DNA of 64,000 nucleotides, taken from Lycium barbarum. Its lineage: Eukaryota; Streptophyta; Magnoliopsida; Solanales; Solanaceae. Location of the stretch: NCBI RefSeq assembly GCF_019175385.1, contig NC_083345.1, positions 122,267,657 through 122,331,656 of the forward strand, written 5' to 3'. The translations under genes and the position numbers were made by a program. The notes beneath the pieces are model-generated. The model worked only from the letters and a program-made list of their open reading frames with translations, did no database searches and had not been told where the DNA came from. Shown piece by piece: positions 22,961 through 35,251 of this stretch (its first letter is position 1; each line of letters opens with the position of its first letter).

Positions 22961-23338
22961 CTGTTCTAGAGCCACAAAAATTAAGAGATAAATAGGTGGT
23001 TAAGCCTATGCAACAGAGGGCTGGGAAGGAGAATAATGCTCAGGTGTTTCAAACTAAACAGGCTGAAGTAGGCAACCTGAGGAATACAAATGAAGTAGTA
23101 GTTGTGGGTAAACAGGCTATGACGTTAACACAAGGTGACAAAGCACAGCAGAGTGGTCCTTTAGGATGGCAAACTCTTGTGAAAATAGGAAAGTCTCCAC
23201 CAAGAACCCCACTAAGATAGAATCGGGAAGTAGTTCACTCAAATTCCTTCCACGTATTGCAAAGGAAGGAGAGGAACAATAAGGTTAATCTGGAAACAAA
23301 TGTAAATGTGGGTGGTACAACTATTCCTAGTTCGGGGA

Positions 23339-26300
23339 ATGGTTAATATGCTCAGCTGGAATGTAAGGGGGCTTAATGATCCTAATAAGCAAAAGGAGGT
23401 TAAACTTCTTTGCAATGAATAAAAAGTGAGTCTAGTAGGCTTACTTGAAACAAAAATAAAAAGTAGTAGAATGAAAAAGGTAGCAACTGAATTGTTTGTG
23501 GGATGGAATTATGTAACAAATTTAGAGTGTCACTAAAATGGTAGAATATTGATAACTTGGAGACATGACTATCATAGAATTACTCCTATATGTATGTCTG
23601 CTCAGATGGTTACTTGTGAGGTTCTGTACATTCCACTTCAGCTAGTTGTTAAAGTGTCGTATGTGTATGCTTTTAACACAAAGGAGGAAAGGAAGGAGTT
23701 GTGGGAAGGTATGGTGAGTCAAAGCAGGAGATGTTCCAAACCTTGGATGGTTCTAGGAGACTTCAACTCAATATTGAAAGCAGAAGACAAAATATGGGGG
23801 AATCAGTGGCATGGACAGAGGTTGTGGATTTTCATAATTGTGTGATTGAATGTGGGCTGCTTGAACTGCATGCCCAAGGGAATAGATACACATGGAGTGA
23901 TAAACATGAAGATACCGGAGAATATTTTCCAAGATAGATTGGATATTCATCAATGATAAGTGGTTGGACTCTGTGCCTTCTTGTAAGGCTATTTTCTTAC
24001 CCGAGGGCATTAGTGACCATTGCCCAGCAAAGATCATACTGGCTAATTGGACTAATAGAATCAAGCGATCTTTCCAATTCTGCAATGTATGGGCGCAACA
24101 TCCACAATTCCTAGCTATAGTAAGTGAAGGATGGGCTACCAATATTGAAGGGTACAAGATGTTTAAGGTGGTGAAGAAGCTGAAGTTGCTGAAGAAGAAG
24201 CTGTATAGGTTGCACACTCAAGCTTTTCATAATATTGTAGAGGAGGCCAAAGTAGATAGACTAACACTTAAGCAAGCTCAAGTGCAGTTACAGAGTTGCC
24301 CCACTAATATAGAGTTCCAACAACAAGAAAGGCGGGCACATCAGAAATTCAAGCAATCTTCTTATCTGGCAGAGATTTACCTTCAACAAAGAAGTAAAGC
24401 AACATGGATCAGGCTGGGAGATGACAATACAAGGTACTTTTATTCAGTTATCAAGCATAGGAAATGAAACAGGCAACAACCCAACTGAAGGATAATCTCA
24501 GAAACTGGCAAACAGAGCTTGATACTATTGCAAGGTTGTTTGTTGAATATCATGAGGAGTTATTGGGAAGGAAGACAATTAATAGGGTTAAAGCATTTAA
24601 GAGCTTCCTCCAGAATGGGACAGTGTTGTCCACTGAGCAGCAAATGAACTTAATAAAGCCTTTTGTAGATAAAGAGGTAAAGGATGCAGTGTTTCACATT
24701 GACAATAATAAAAGCCCTGGGCCTGATGGGTTTGGCAGTGGCTTTTACAAAGCAGCTTGGCAGATAGTAGGGCAAGATGTTATAGATGCAGTGCTTGAGT
24801 TCTTTCAGAATGGTAAATTACTAAAGCAAATCAACTCAAAAAATATAGCCCTCATTCCAAAGGTAGATGTAACAGAATTTGCAAGTCAATTTAGACCTAT
24901 TTCCTGTTGCAATGTCATTTATAAGTGCATATCTAAGCTGATCTGTAGTAGACTAAAGGCAGCAGTTAATCATATCGTAGCAGACAATCAATCTGCATTT
25001 GTGCAAGGCCGGTCGATGCTGCATAATGTATTGATCTGTCATGATCTTCTAAGGCATTACAATAGGAAGAATGCATCTTCTAGATGCCTTATGAAAATTG
25101 ACCTTAGAAAGGCATATGATATGGTGAGTTGGGAATTTCTAGAAGAGGCATTAACTGGGGTTGTTTTCCCTGATAAGTTCATACAGTGGATCATGATATG
25201 TGTATCAACTACCAAATTTTCAGTTAAGATTAATGGTGAAGGACATGGTTATTTTGCTGGTAAGAGAGGACTTAGGCAGGGAGATCCTATCTCTCCTTTG
25301 TTATTTTTTCTGGTGATGGAATATTTGTCAAGGTGTTTGAAGACAATGAGTAATTTGCCTGATTTTAGATTTCAGCCAATGTGTAAATCCTTGAAGCTAA
25401 CTCATCTCATATTTGCTGACGACTTGATGATATTCTGTAAGGGAAATGTGAGTTCAGTAAGTAGAGTCATAGAGGTTTTGACTCATTTTAGTGCAGCTAC
25501 TGGTTTGGTAGCTAATATGGATAAATCTAGCATTTTCTTGGCTGGAGTAGATGATAGCACCAGATATCAACTGTTGGCAAGAATTAGGTTTACAGTAGGT
25601 ACATTTCCTATAAGATATCTAGGGTTGCCACTATCACCTAAGAAATGGACTAAGCTTGATTGCCACTTACTGGTGGAGAAGATAACACAGAGGATTAATG
25701 TTACTTACTCCAAGCATCTGTCTTACGCTGGTCGACTACAAGTGATAACTACAGTCTTGTTTTCAATTCATAGTTTCTGGGGAACTGTTTTCATACTTCC
25801 CTAGAGCATTCTCAAAGAGGTAGACAAGATATGCAGAGTTTATTTGTGGGGCAGAACAGAGGAGAAGCAGAAAGTTACACTAGTTTCATGGGAAAGAATC
25901 TGTTATCCTAAGAAACTAGGTGGATTAAATATTAAAAGCAGTAGAGATTGGAACATCGCTTCTGTGGGTAAGTTATTATAGCAACTGATCATGTGTAAAG
26001 AATCACTATGGGTCAAATGGGTTCACGGTATCTATATGAAGGACAACATTAATATTTGAGAACACAAACCACCCGTAGATTGTAGTTGGTATTGGAAGAA
26101 ACTTAATTCACTCAAGGCCACAATGCAAGGATGGCATGTTCAAGGCAGGTACCACCTTACAGAAGGGGGTGAATACTCAATTACTAGAAGTTATTTGGCA
26201 ATTGTGGGACAAGAAGTCAGGCTAAGGACAACTGATTTAATTTGGGCATCTATGGCTCAACCTAAGCACAGATTTATAGCATGGTTGGCAGCTTAAGCTT

Positions 26301-26704
26301 CATATCCAGGTGGATGAAGTAAATTGCTGCTTATGTGCAACTCAAGTTATGGAGACAACTGCTCACTTTTTTGTTGAGTGAGAATGGACTAAAGCTGTAT
26401 GGCATGAAGTGAACCAGTGGACAGGTGTAGCAGTGCTGGCTAGAGGCATCAAACAAGTCTTGGAGGGCATTAGAAGGAAGCACTGGAAACAATCTAAAAA
26501 GGAGATAATAGCTGCACTGTGTGGAGTAGTGTTATACCACATCTGGGGAGCAAGGAATTGGAAGTTACACAAAGGTATAAATGTACATAGAGAAGAGGTA
26601 GTCTTACAGGTGAAAAGAGAAATTGTAGGAAGATTAGACTTACTTAGAAATTCCAAGAAGGCACAAAGATGTAGGAGTTTAGTTCAACACTTACTTTGTA
26701 ACTA
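23339..26704 (+). pseudogene. LINE ORF2 (endonuclease, reverse transcriptase, zinc finger)
   Basis: The start is set at the ATG at 23339, just before MLSWNVRGLND. Endonuclease motifs are GLLETK, LGDFNSI and GISDHCP, but stops occur near 23418 and 23535 and a frameshift near 23800. The reverse transcriptase is open from 24464 to 25804 with NKSPGPDGF, LMKIDLRKAYDMVSWEF, GLRQGDPISPLLF and the catalytic FADD box. After the stop at 25804 the frame continues as a decayed C-terminal region with WERICYPKKLGGL and a zf-RVT module (CCLCATQVMETTAHFF) ending at 26704. ORF2 nicks the target DNA and copies the RNA into it. Confidence 0.82.
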
Positions 26705-26971
26705 GTTTTCTGGTTTTGTTGGAGGCCTAACTTCTATTTCCGGAATTAGGTGCTCTTCATTTGTACTGGTTGTTGGGTGTTCTGGTAATATATTGACAGT
26801 TGTTACCAAAAAATAATAATTTAAACTTTACCTCTTACGCTTAACGAGATGATTTATAACCACACAAATATCTTTGGTTTGCTTTAGATTACAAGATTCA
26901 AAAGTTTTCCTTTATTCCTTAAACTCTGTGCCCAGTCAAACTATATCACATAAATTGAGATAGAGGGAGTA

Positions 26972-27518
26972 ATAAGAAACCATGCTTATTTGAATCTCAA
27001 AGTAAATACAAATGAGAAAGTATTGCTTATTTGAGTCTCAATTTTAAATTAGTTATTTTAATTAAAATCAATTATTGTAACACTAAATTCATACGCAGTG
27101 TAATTTTAATTTCTCATAAACGTGCGTTCATATTAAAAAAAAAATGTGCACTTTGCTTTTGCTTTTGCTTTTCCGCTTCAAATTCAATGGATCTTATATG
27201 CTTCCTCGTTTTATTTTTTTGGCTTCCTCCCTTTTAAAAACACTATTAGTATTAAATCAAAAATATAAGCATTAGAGAAAATCCATATGGTAAGAAAATA
27301 ACTTTTTTATTACATTATTAAGGAATTGAAATGCTATGTTATTGATGGATTTGAACTTTAGATCTTAACTATGGAAGGCACAAGCTCATCAAGTAAGCTG
27401 CCCTTAAACCCGAAAACAAATTCAAATGAAACCATAAAATTTGAACTCCAACCTATTGGGTGAAAATGTACAAATTTGAAAAATCCCAAATTCCACAGAT
27501 TTTTTTACCACTGTCCGC
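26972..27518. other. 3' flank of the broken ERF copy
   Basis: No gene is present. The part around 26990-27190 (tattgcttatttgagtctca, then tgtgcactttgcttttgctttt) resembles 36440-36650 downstream of the intact ERF gene. This marks the end of the duplicated ERF unit. Confidence 0.55.
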
Positions 27519-28034
27519 TTAATTATACAATTGAGCAATTTTTTTCATCCTCTTCGTCGATGCATTTTTCGACGATGAGGATGAAAAACTCTCTGGTGAT
27601 ATTGACGACCTCTTCGAACCAACCCTAACCTGTTCAGGTTCACCTGAATTAACCCTTAATGGAAAATTCAACAATGCACGTGAACCCCGAATCCTATACG
27701 TCGCTTTATCATAAGCCAACGCTGCATCCTCCGCCATCTCGTACGTCCATAGCCAAACCCTTGCCCCATTCTTCACAGGATCCCTAATCTCCGCCGTAAA
27801 TTTTCCCCATGGCCTTTATCTTAATCCCCTGTAATACATTGATTTCGACACTGGCTTTCTATCCCCACGAGCTCTCTCTGGCTTCTTGATTGCAGATGTT
27901 GAAGGCTCATTAATGGCATTGTTGTAAATAAATGTGTTCTCTGTGTCACTTTCATTCAATGGGAAATGTTCCCAATTATTGGAGAATAAATTAGGAAAAC
28001 ATTTGGGTCTCAATGCTATTGCTAACACTAACTT

Positions 28035-28420
28035 TGTAGAAAACACAGTACAAGAAGTAATCAAAAACTGAGCTTTATTGATCTTTTTTTTTGTGCGTGT
28101 ATATCATGTATACAAAGGCTATATTTATAGCCTTATTCTGCCGCCTTTACAATGTGGTATTCCTACTAGGATTCTAATTCTACTTCTACTAGGATCCTAA
28201 TTTACCTTAATTAACAATTTCCTTAATTACAATTCTACTTCTACTAGGATCCTAATTTACCTTAATTAACAATTTCCTTAATTACAATCTTCCTTAATTA
28301 CAATGTATACACATATACATTGTATACTAGGTCGTATACTGTTGTATTGTGCATGCATACAGTTTGCATGAACTGCAGCTTTATGCACTGCTTGTATCTT
28401 CAACTTCAACATCTTCAACA
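28035..28420 (-). repeat. 3' LTR of the copia element
   Basis: On the plus strand it begins tgtagaaaacacag and ends catcttcaaca. It contains an internal 55-bp tandem duplication starting at 28179 and 28234 (tctacttctactaggatcc) and a ggctataaatatagcc TATA-like word near 28116-28131. The purine tract ttgaggggaag (minus strand) lies just inside the element at 28421-28431. Confidence 0.88.
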
Positions 28421-31400
28421 CTTCCCCTCAAGCTAGTGAGAGGTAGAACATCCACTCCTAGCTTGCTCCTAAATCCTGAAAACTGCTACTTTGTGAGTGC
28501 CTTGGTATGAATGTCTACTAGCTGATCTTGTGATCTTAGGAAGTGAGTTATGAGCTGTCCTCTGGCCACTTTTTTCGCTTACAAAATGGTAATCCATTTC
28601 AACATGTTTGGTTCTAGCATGTAGGACAGGATTCACAGTCATGTATAGTGCACTCAGATTATCACAAAATAGAATTGGAGCTGATGTCAATGTGACACCA
28701 ATGTCTCTAAGAATGTAGGTGATCCAAGTAACTTCAGCTGCAGCTGAGGCCAATGCCCTATACTCTGCCTCTGCACTTGACCTTGCAACAGTGTGTTATT
28801 TCTTAGATTCCCAAGAGATACAATTAGCACCTAGATAGATTGAATATCTAGTAGTTGACCTTCTTGTGGTAGCACATCCACCCCAGTCTACATCAGAAAA
28901 TCCGTACAGTCTTAGAGGTGATTGTGTGATCATTCTGAGTCCAAGTTGTATTGTTCCCTTCACATATCTGAGAATTCTCTTAACAACTTGGAAATGTTCA
29001 ACAGTTGGTGATTGCATGAACTGACTGGCTAAGTTGACAGCATGAGCTAGGTTTGGTCTAGTCAATGTGAGGTACTGTAAGCTCCCTATAATGCTCCTGT
29101 ATACTGAGGCATTAACTTGACTTCCCTTTGCTTCATGCAAACCATGCTTTTGTGCTAGAGGTGTGTTTATTGCCTTGGCCATCTCCATATCAGTTTTCTT
29201 GAGTAATTCTTTGGCATACTTGCTTTTGTTTAGATGAATACCTCCTTTGAAGTATGTAACCTCAATGCCAGGAAAGAAATGTAGTGGACCAAGGTCCTTC
29301 ATTGCAAACTCCTTACTCAGTGTTGTAACTATCCTTTGGATATGTTGAAGTGAACTGCTTGTAATCACAATATCATCAACATATAGGAGGAGTAGAATAG
29401 TACCTTCTCTACAGTATAGAACAAATAATGAGGAGTCTGCTCTACTGCACTTAAAACCAAGATGTAGCAAGTGTAAGCTGACCCTATCAAACTAAGCTCT
29501 AGGTGCTTGTTCGAGACCATAGAGTGCCTTCTTTAGAGAACACACATGATCAGGATACTATGGATCAATAAAACTTGGTGGTTGTGTCATATAAACTTCT
29601 TCCCGCAGATGTCCATGTAGGAAGGCATTCTTGACATCAAGTTGCCTAATAGGCCACTATAGACTAACAACAACTGATAAAACTACTCTTATAGTAGTGG
29701 CTTTGACAACAGGTCTGAAAGTTTCTTTAAAATCAATTCCCTCAAGTTGAGAGTATCCTTTAGCAACCAACCTGGATTTGTGTCTTTCTACAGATCCATC
29801 TGACTTCAATTTGGTTTTGAACACCTATCTTGACCTAACCACATTTATCTGAGCTGTCCTAGGTACCAAAATCCAAGTGTGGTTCTTGTGAAGAACATCT
29901 ATTTCTTACTTCATAGCAGCATACCAGCCTGTACTTCTAAGTGCTTGAATCACAGTTCTTGGTTAAGCTTCTGTTGCCTTACTGATTGATGCAAAGGCTG
30001 TATGAGTAGTTTGTGCCTTCTTAGACTTAAACCTTGTCACCATGTGATGTCCTGCTACTGGAGGTTGCTCATTAACTATAACTTCAGTAGTGCCATCTTC
30101 AGTCTGTGTATTAGGCTCAAGATTCTGAGTATTATTTCCAGTGTTGAACCATTTTGAGAAGTCCACTTCTATTTGTATGCCTTGTGGATTTGATACAGTA
30201 ATGGTATCAACAGCATGAGCAGACTCACCATCATGGATTTGACTTTCCTCAATGTCACCACTGCTTTCATCACTTGAGCTGTGACTTACTAGTTCTTCTG
30301 CATCAATACTTTCAGTGCCATCATCTGTAGTATCAACATTGTGATCAACCGTTGTGGTCTGAGTAGATGAACCTGGTGAGCCTGATTCTGCTGCAATGTG
30401 ATCAACCACATCAGTATGATGAGAATAAGTAGTTGTGTCTGTCAATACTTCCCCTGAATTGGAAGCACCACTGTAGGATAAAGTTTTATCCTACATAGGG
30501 AAAAACTCAAGAAAAGTGGCTAAGTGAGTAGAAGAATTCTGAGAAAGCTGAGAGGACTGCTCTGGCTGCACATAAGGAAGGGTGTGTTCATCAAAAATCA
30601 CATGCCTAGACACAAACACCTTCCTAGTAGATGGCTGATAACATCTATACCCTTTGTGCAGACTACTATAGCCAATAAACACACATGGATAGGTTTTTGG
30701 AGTGAACTTAGTTTGTCCTTTAATCTAAGGATAGCACCTACATCCAAAAACTTTAAGGTTGTTATAGTATGGTGAGGCACCATGTAACTTAACAAAGGGT
30801 ATTTCATTCTTGAGGACTGAGGATAAAAGCCTGTTTATCAAAAATACTGCAGTAAGGAAGCCTTCTACCCAAAGAAAAAGAGGTAATTTGGCATGAAAGA
30901 GCAGTGTGAGGCCAGTTTCTACAATATGTCTGTGTTTCCTCTCAAAGATTCCATTCTGTTCAGGTGTGTTAGGACATGACATCTGCCTTATGATTCCACA
31001 GTTTTCCAAGTGTTTGATAAAGTCATTACTAATGAACTCACCACCTCCATCACACTGGAAGATCTTAATTGGCTTAGAAAATTGTTTTTCCACCATCTTC
31101 TGAAATTTCACAAAGTTTTCAAAAAATTCAGACTTCTTCTTGATTGAATATAACCAACTATATCTTGTATGATCATCCACAAACAAAATATAGTATCTCA
31201 TGTGCTGAGAGGATTCAATAGGAGCAGGTCCCCACAAATCACAATTTTGAGCAAAGGTTCTTTCTCTATTTTATTTCTCAAAGCAAAAGGAAGTTTTCAA
31301 CTCTTTCCTAACTGGCAGCTAGTACAGAAAACAGGAAATTTATTCCAACTCTTAACATCTATAAACTTATTTTTAACTAAAAATTGTAAAGACTTTAAAC

Positions 31401-31980
31401 TAGGATGGCCTAATCTAGCATGCCAAATTCCATCTGTCTTCTTCCAGCTTGTTAATCCAAAGATGTTGTTATCCTCCAATGCATAGAGTCCTCCTCTCTT
31501 AGTTCCCTTGGCCATGTGTTTTCCTGACTTCTTGTCCTTAACAACAAAATCAGATTCATCAAACTCAAGAGTACATGCATTATCCTTTGCAAGTTTTCTA
31601 ACAGACAACAAATTCTTATTTATCTTTGGAACTACTAGAATTTCTTTGACTTTCAAACCAGACTTGGTAGTGTTACCAACATGGGTAATATCTAGATGGG
31701 ATCCATTGCCAACAATAATTTTATCAGTTCCATTATAGGCTTTAAGGTCAGATAAATTACCTATGTTGTTGGTCATATGAGTTGTTGCTCCAGAGTCAAC
31801 ATACATTGCATTATCCTTATATGTTGTACCTTGTAAGTTGACTGCTGATAAAGCTTGTGGAAGATTTTCTTCAGCCTGATATGAGTAATCCCACCTATAG
31901 AAACACTTGAGGGCTGTGTGGTTGTTTCTACCACAAATTTGGCAAGGATTGGCATATGACTCCTTGTCCCTCACTTGATT
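28421..31980 (-). pseudogene. Copia pol: zinc knuckle, protease, integrase, reverse transcriptase, RNase H
   Basis: On the minus strand, 31974-31297 has the knuckle CQICGRNNHTALKC, the protease site YVDSGATTHM and the pre-integrase WHARLGHPS. Integrase core motifs at 31237-30725 include FVDDHTRYSWLY, CDGGGEFISNDF and NGIFERKHR. The reverse transcriptase follows in fragments: near 29640 [12 protein letters not shown], and in 29470-28796 the catalytic LYVDDIVI. RNase H motifs are DVDWGGCATTRRSTTRYSI and LFCDNLSALYM (28753-28469). Stops near 31240, 29560, 29490 and 28795 and several frame changes break the chain. Confidence 0.85.
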
Positions 31981-31999
31981 TGAGATTTTTCCTTTGTGA

Positions 32000-32890
32000 T
32001 TATTCTGACTGTAGTTCCCTTGTTCTGCAGGTTTGAAACCTCTTTCCCTTGAGTTCTAGTTAGAGTTTCCTCTATTCTGATTATAGTTGCCTCTGCCTCT
32101 ACCTCTGCCTCTTTGTGCAGAGAAGGCCATGTTGTGGTTTTCCCGAATCACTTCCTCACCATCTTCTCTCATGTCAAAGCCTCTAAGGTCATTGACAAAC
32201 TGGTTGAGAGTAGGATAAGGTGATTTTCCAAGCATGACAATTCTAAAGGTCTTGTATTTTGCACCAAGACCTCTTGCAAAGTTTATAACCTTGCTATCAT
32301 CATCAACAGGTTTGTGTATGGCAAAGAGGCCATCACATATTCCCTTAAACTTTTTTATGTATTCATCAAGTTTTCTTGATCCTAACTTGATATTTTGGAG
32401 TTGTTGTTTGAGTTGAAACTCCTTGTCCTAACTCGATATTTTGGAGTTGTTGTTTGAGTTGAAACTTCTTTTCTTTTGTTGCTTGAAGATATTCCTCTTC
32501 TAAGCACTCCCACATCTCTTTTGTTGTAGAACAACCAACAACTAGATACATACTTTCTTCAGTCATGGTGCCTGAAATCCAAGTTCTCAGCAGTACATCC
32601 TTTTCTTCCCATTCACTGTCTTGCCCAGCCCTTTCCTTGCCTGCAGCTGTTGTTTCCTTCTCATCTGTGTCTAATGTTTCACCCAAGCTTGGATTGTCCT
32701 CCTTAATCCACTTAGTTACTTTCAAAACTTGCAAGATTTGTGTTCTCCAAATCAGGTAATTGGTTGGCTTAAGCTTGATAGGACAAGCAGCAATTAGGTG
32801 ATGAAGGCTAGAGAGGTGGACAGTGACATGGAGGTTGAGTTTGATGCCATTATGAAGAGGTTTATGAGGGAGATTAATCACGCAGCTTGG
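32000..32890 (-). pseudogene. Copia gag
   Basis: The readable part (about 32880 down to 32440) encodes a UBN2-type gag with LKPTNYLIWRTQILQVLK, MTEESMYLVVGCSTTKEMWE and LEEEYLQATKEKKFQLKQQL. It then meets a 46-bp tandem duplication (32389-32480) that shifts the frame. The downstream part resumes in another frame and reaches an Arg/Gly-rich stretch near 32090 before the zinc knuckle. Gag would form the particle. No confident start codon was found. Confidence 0.75.
32389..32480 (-). repeat. 46-bp tandem duplication inside copia gag
   Basis: The plus-strand phrase gatattttggagttgttg, continuing to gttgaaact, occurs at 32389 and again at 32435. The period of 46 bp is not a multiple of three, so the duplication alone puts gag out of frame. 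Confidence 0.85.
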
Positions 32891-32903
32891 CTTTATGTTG
32901 AAT

Positions 32904-32915
32904 GCTCTGATACCA
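32904..32915 (-). other. Primer-binding site of the copia element
   Basis: On the minus strand the word tggtatcagagc follows the 5' LTR end without a gap. This is the standard site complementary to initiator tRNA-Met used by plant Ty1/copia elements. Confidence 0.92.
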
Positions 32916-33299
32916 TGTAGAAAACACAGTACAAGAAGTAATAAAAAACTGAGCTTTATTGATCTTTTTTTGTGCGTGTATATCATGTATACAAAGGCTA
33001 TATTTATAGCCTTATTCTGCCGCCTTTACAATGTGGTATTCCTACTAGGATTCTAATTCTACTTCTACTAGGATCCTAATTTACCTTAATTAACAATTTC
33101 TTTAATTACAATTCTACTTCTAATAGGATCCTAATTTACCTTAATTAACAATTTCCTTAATTACAATATTCCTTAATTACAATTTATACACATATACATT
33201 GTATACTAGGTCGTATACTGTTGTATTGTGCATGCATGCAGTTTGCATGAACTGTTGCTTTGTGCACTGCTTATATCTTCAACTTCAACATCTTCAACA
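32916..33299 (-). repeat. 5' LTR of the copia element
   Basis: This LTR matches 28035-28420 apart from about ten substitutions and two missing T residues in a T-run. It ends at 33299. The following aaatt (33300-33304) is the right target duplication, paired with aactt at 28030-28034. Confidence 0.88.
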
Positions 33300-33587
33300 A
33301 AATTCAGGCTCTATTTTGATAGCTGATGTCGAAGGCTCATTAATGGCATTGTTGTAGATACACGTGGTCGCTGTGTCATTTTCATTCACTGGGAAATTTT
33401 CCCACTTATCAGAGAAAAAATTAGGATAAATTTGGGTCTCAATAATGCTATTATTGTTCTGGCAATAAAGAGAAGTAGAATGTTCAGAAACTGTCGTGAT
33501 AGGTAAGTCGCAATCTTCAAGTAAGTGTTGCCTAATCGATTCGAGAAGTTCAAAATCATTCATAAATTCATTGTTTTCAAATATCAT

Positions 33588-34140
33588 TTTTCTGGAAGGA
33601 ACTGAAAAAAAAAAGAATTAATTTTTGAAAATTTGAGTTGTTCAGATTGAATTATGAGCTTTCTGATGAAGGGTTAATGGAATTTGATTTATATATGAAA
33701 ATTTGAAATGTGGTTTGAATATTTGAGAGTGGATTTTACAGAAAATAGAAAGGGAATGAAGCTTTGAGTTTTTTGGATGAGAATGGTGAGTTGAGGTGTA
33801 TATATATGAGAAGAGATTCATGCACGTAGCTGAGACTTCTCATGAAGAATAATTAAATCAACTATTATTTGAGGTTCCATGAAGTTTCTATATGGAGAAA
33901 AGTTGAAAAATAGTTTGGTAAATGAAGCCTGCAAGCACGTATATTAATAATTTAAGCAAAATGGTAAGCAGTGAAGTCTATGTAAATACCAAAGATATTA
34001 ATCGTACCAAATTGTTAACTACTTATTTTATTGGTTTGTGCTCATAAATTTAATTGATTCAGTAAAATTTATTGATCAGACTAATTAGAATTTGTATTGC
34101 CTAAAGTTTATAAAATCGAGAGCTGTTATGATTCAAGTCC
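33588..34140 (-). promoter_or_regulatory. Promoter and leader of the ERF pseudogene
   Basis: This matches the region 37705-38130 upstream of the intact ERF gene. A TATA-like tatatatac run lies near 33799-33807 on the minus strand, about 210 bp before the start codon. Further upstream the aagcctgcaagcacgtatat word (33924-33943) aligns with a stretch that contains a perfect G-box in the intact copy. Here that G-box reads cacgta. Confidence 0.7.
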
Positions 34141-34735
34141 ATGGTTTATGTGTACTGTCCGCTTTGGCTCAACAGAGTTCATGAATTTTTTTCTTGGGCT
34201 ACGTCATTATCGAGCCTGAGAGGTAGCAAACCATCTGAACTTATGTTACGTCTTAAGAGCTCTTCATTTTCCACTTCTATTCTGATGGATCCAATAATGA
34301 CTTCGCAAGTGTCAGTTATTGATTTGGCAGAACTCGAACTTCACGACAAAATTTTGGAAGACGATGATGAATTCAACCACGAGATCGCAGATTTCGCTGT
34401 CACTGATTTGGCAGAAATCAACTTCACATTAAATTCCAGAAGCCGATGATGGGTTCAACAATGAGTTCACGAATTTCACTTTTACTGATTTGGTAGCTCA
34501 TACTTCACATCAAAATTCTAGGAGTCGATTATGGATCCAACAGTAAGTTTGCAAATTTCACCGACACTACTTTTCAAAACCATAAGAGCCCGTGACGAAT
34601 TTAAGGTTAGAGTTCGTGAACACTACTTTTCAAAACCATAAGAGCCCGTGACGAATTTAAGGTTAGAGTTCGTGAATTTCACTATTGCTAAAATTATTAA
34701 GATCGCAAAGTTAACCCCTTATAAAATGACAATGA
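34141..34735. repeat. Degenerate 80-bp repeat cluster with an exact 56-bp duplication
   Basis: Units with gatttggcagaact, cttcacatcaaaattct and aacaatgagttcacgaattt repeat about every 80 bp, as at 18572-18965. At 34565-34620 and 34621-34676 a 56-bp piece beginning cactacttttcaaaacca is duplicated without a difference that I can see. The short open frame at 34141-34449 is a by-product of the repeats. Confidence 0.7.
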
Positions 34736-35251
34736 CATGGCAGCAATGAGAAGGATTTTCTTTGAAAAGAAAGTAAGAGTCAAAGTTTGAAAGTCAAGGT
34801 TATGGATAGGTTTTTATTTTCTTTACATTTGTCATTGAATTGATGTAAGCAAGACATGGCACCCGCACGTGTGGTTAGAATCTTCTGTCCAACAAAAATG
34901 TATTATAAAAAGGATTTAATGTTTGACAAGTTGGCATTAAGGTTTAATCATACAATGAAACTAATAGTTGCGAAGGTGGCAACAACGTTAGAAGCTTCGT
35001 AGCTCATACTTTTAAATAGAGTTCAAATTAAATATCTTGACATTGTAAAGTATTATAATGTTATTAGTATAAATTTAATCAGTTATAATGTGTTATCGTT
35101 GTATATTTCAATTCAAGTTTGATATGAAGATTCGTTGTTATTGATCAATTTAATTAACCAAAAAAATCATACCATTAATGCACAAAAAATAAAATTTTAT
35201 TAAGCAATCGAAGCGGAGGGTCATGCTTCATGACCAAAGCTATGCGCTTCT
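34736..35251. other. Duplicated upstream DNA, second copy
   Basis: This stretch is similar to 21060-21620, with the shared words gtcaaagtttgaaagtcaagg, cacccgcacgtgtggttag and aatgtttgacaagttggca. It keeps a cacgtg word near 34865. No gene is seen. It ends at the TRIM-like insertion. Confidence 0.6.

Larger units (their letters stand above)
21738..26816 (+). mobile_element. L1-type LINE, nearly full length and decayed
   Basis: About 5.1 kb with the order ORF1 (DUF4283 and zinc knuckle), endonuclease, reverse transcriptase and C-terminal zinc finger. The 3' end is ccaaaaaataata, a short A-rich tail. Possible target duplications are taattaact at the left (21729) and taatttaaact at the right (26817), diverged. 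Several stops and frameshifts interrupt both ORFs, so this copy is dead. Confidence 0.8.
21649..26969. mobile_element. Stowaway MITE split by a LINE
   Basis: The left part, about 21649-21737, begins ctccctctgtctcaattta. The right part, about 26817-26969, ends taaattgagatagagggag. Both match the two halves of the intact MITE at 19382-19622, and TA flanks them at 21647-21648 and 26970-26971. The LINE between them was inserted later. Confidence 0.75.
28035..33299 (-). mobile_element. Ty1/copia retrotransposon, complete but decayed
   Basis: LTRs of 384-386 bp flank a coding region read on the minus strand, so the 5' LTR is at the right. An initiator-Met primer-binding site and a purine tract next to the left LTR are both present. 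The domain order is gag, zinc knuckle, protease, integrase, reverse transcriptase and RNase H, which defines Ty1/copia. The two LTRs differ at about ten positions by eye plus a T-run difference, roughly 2-3 percent. Stops and frameshifts interrupt every domain block. Confidence 0.9.
27519..33587 (-). pseudogene. AP2/ERF transcription factor pseudogene, split by a copia element
   Basis: The 5' part (33587 down to about 33300) encodes about 94 residues starting [20 protein letters not shown], matching the start of the intact neighbour. The 3' part (28034 down to 27519) encodes the rest: a second FPNLFSNNWEHF block, a basic KKPERARG stretch, the AP2 domain and the Ser-rich tail. A 5.3-kb Ty1/copia element lies between them with a duplicated target of about 5 bp (aactt and aaatt). 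Independently, the AP2 domain has an in-frame TAA right after MYYRGLR, replacing a Gln codon of the neighbour. A Gly-to-Trp change follows in VWLWTYE. The gene is therefore dead for two reasons. Confidence 0.9.
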
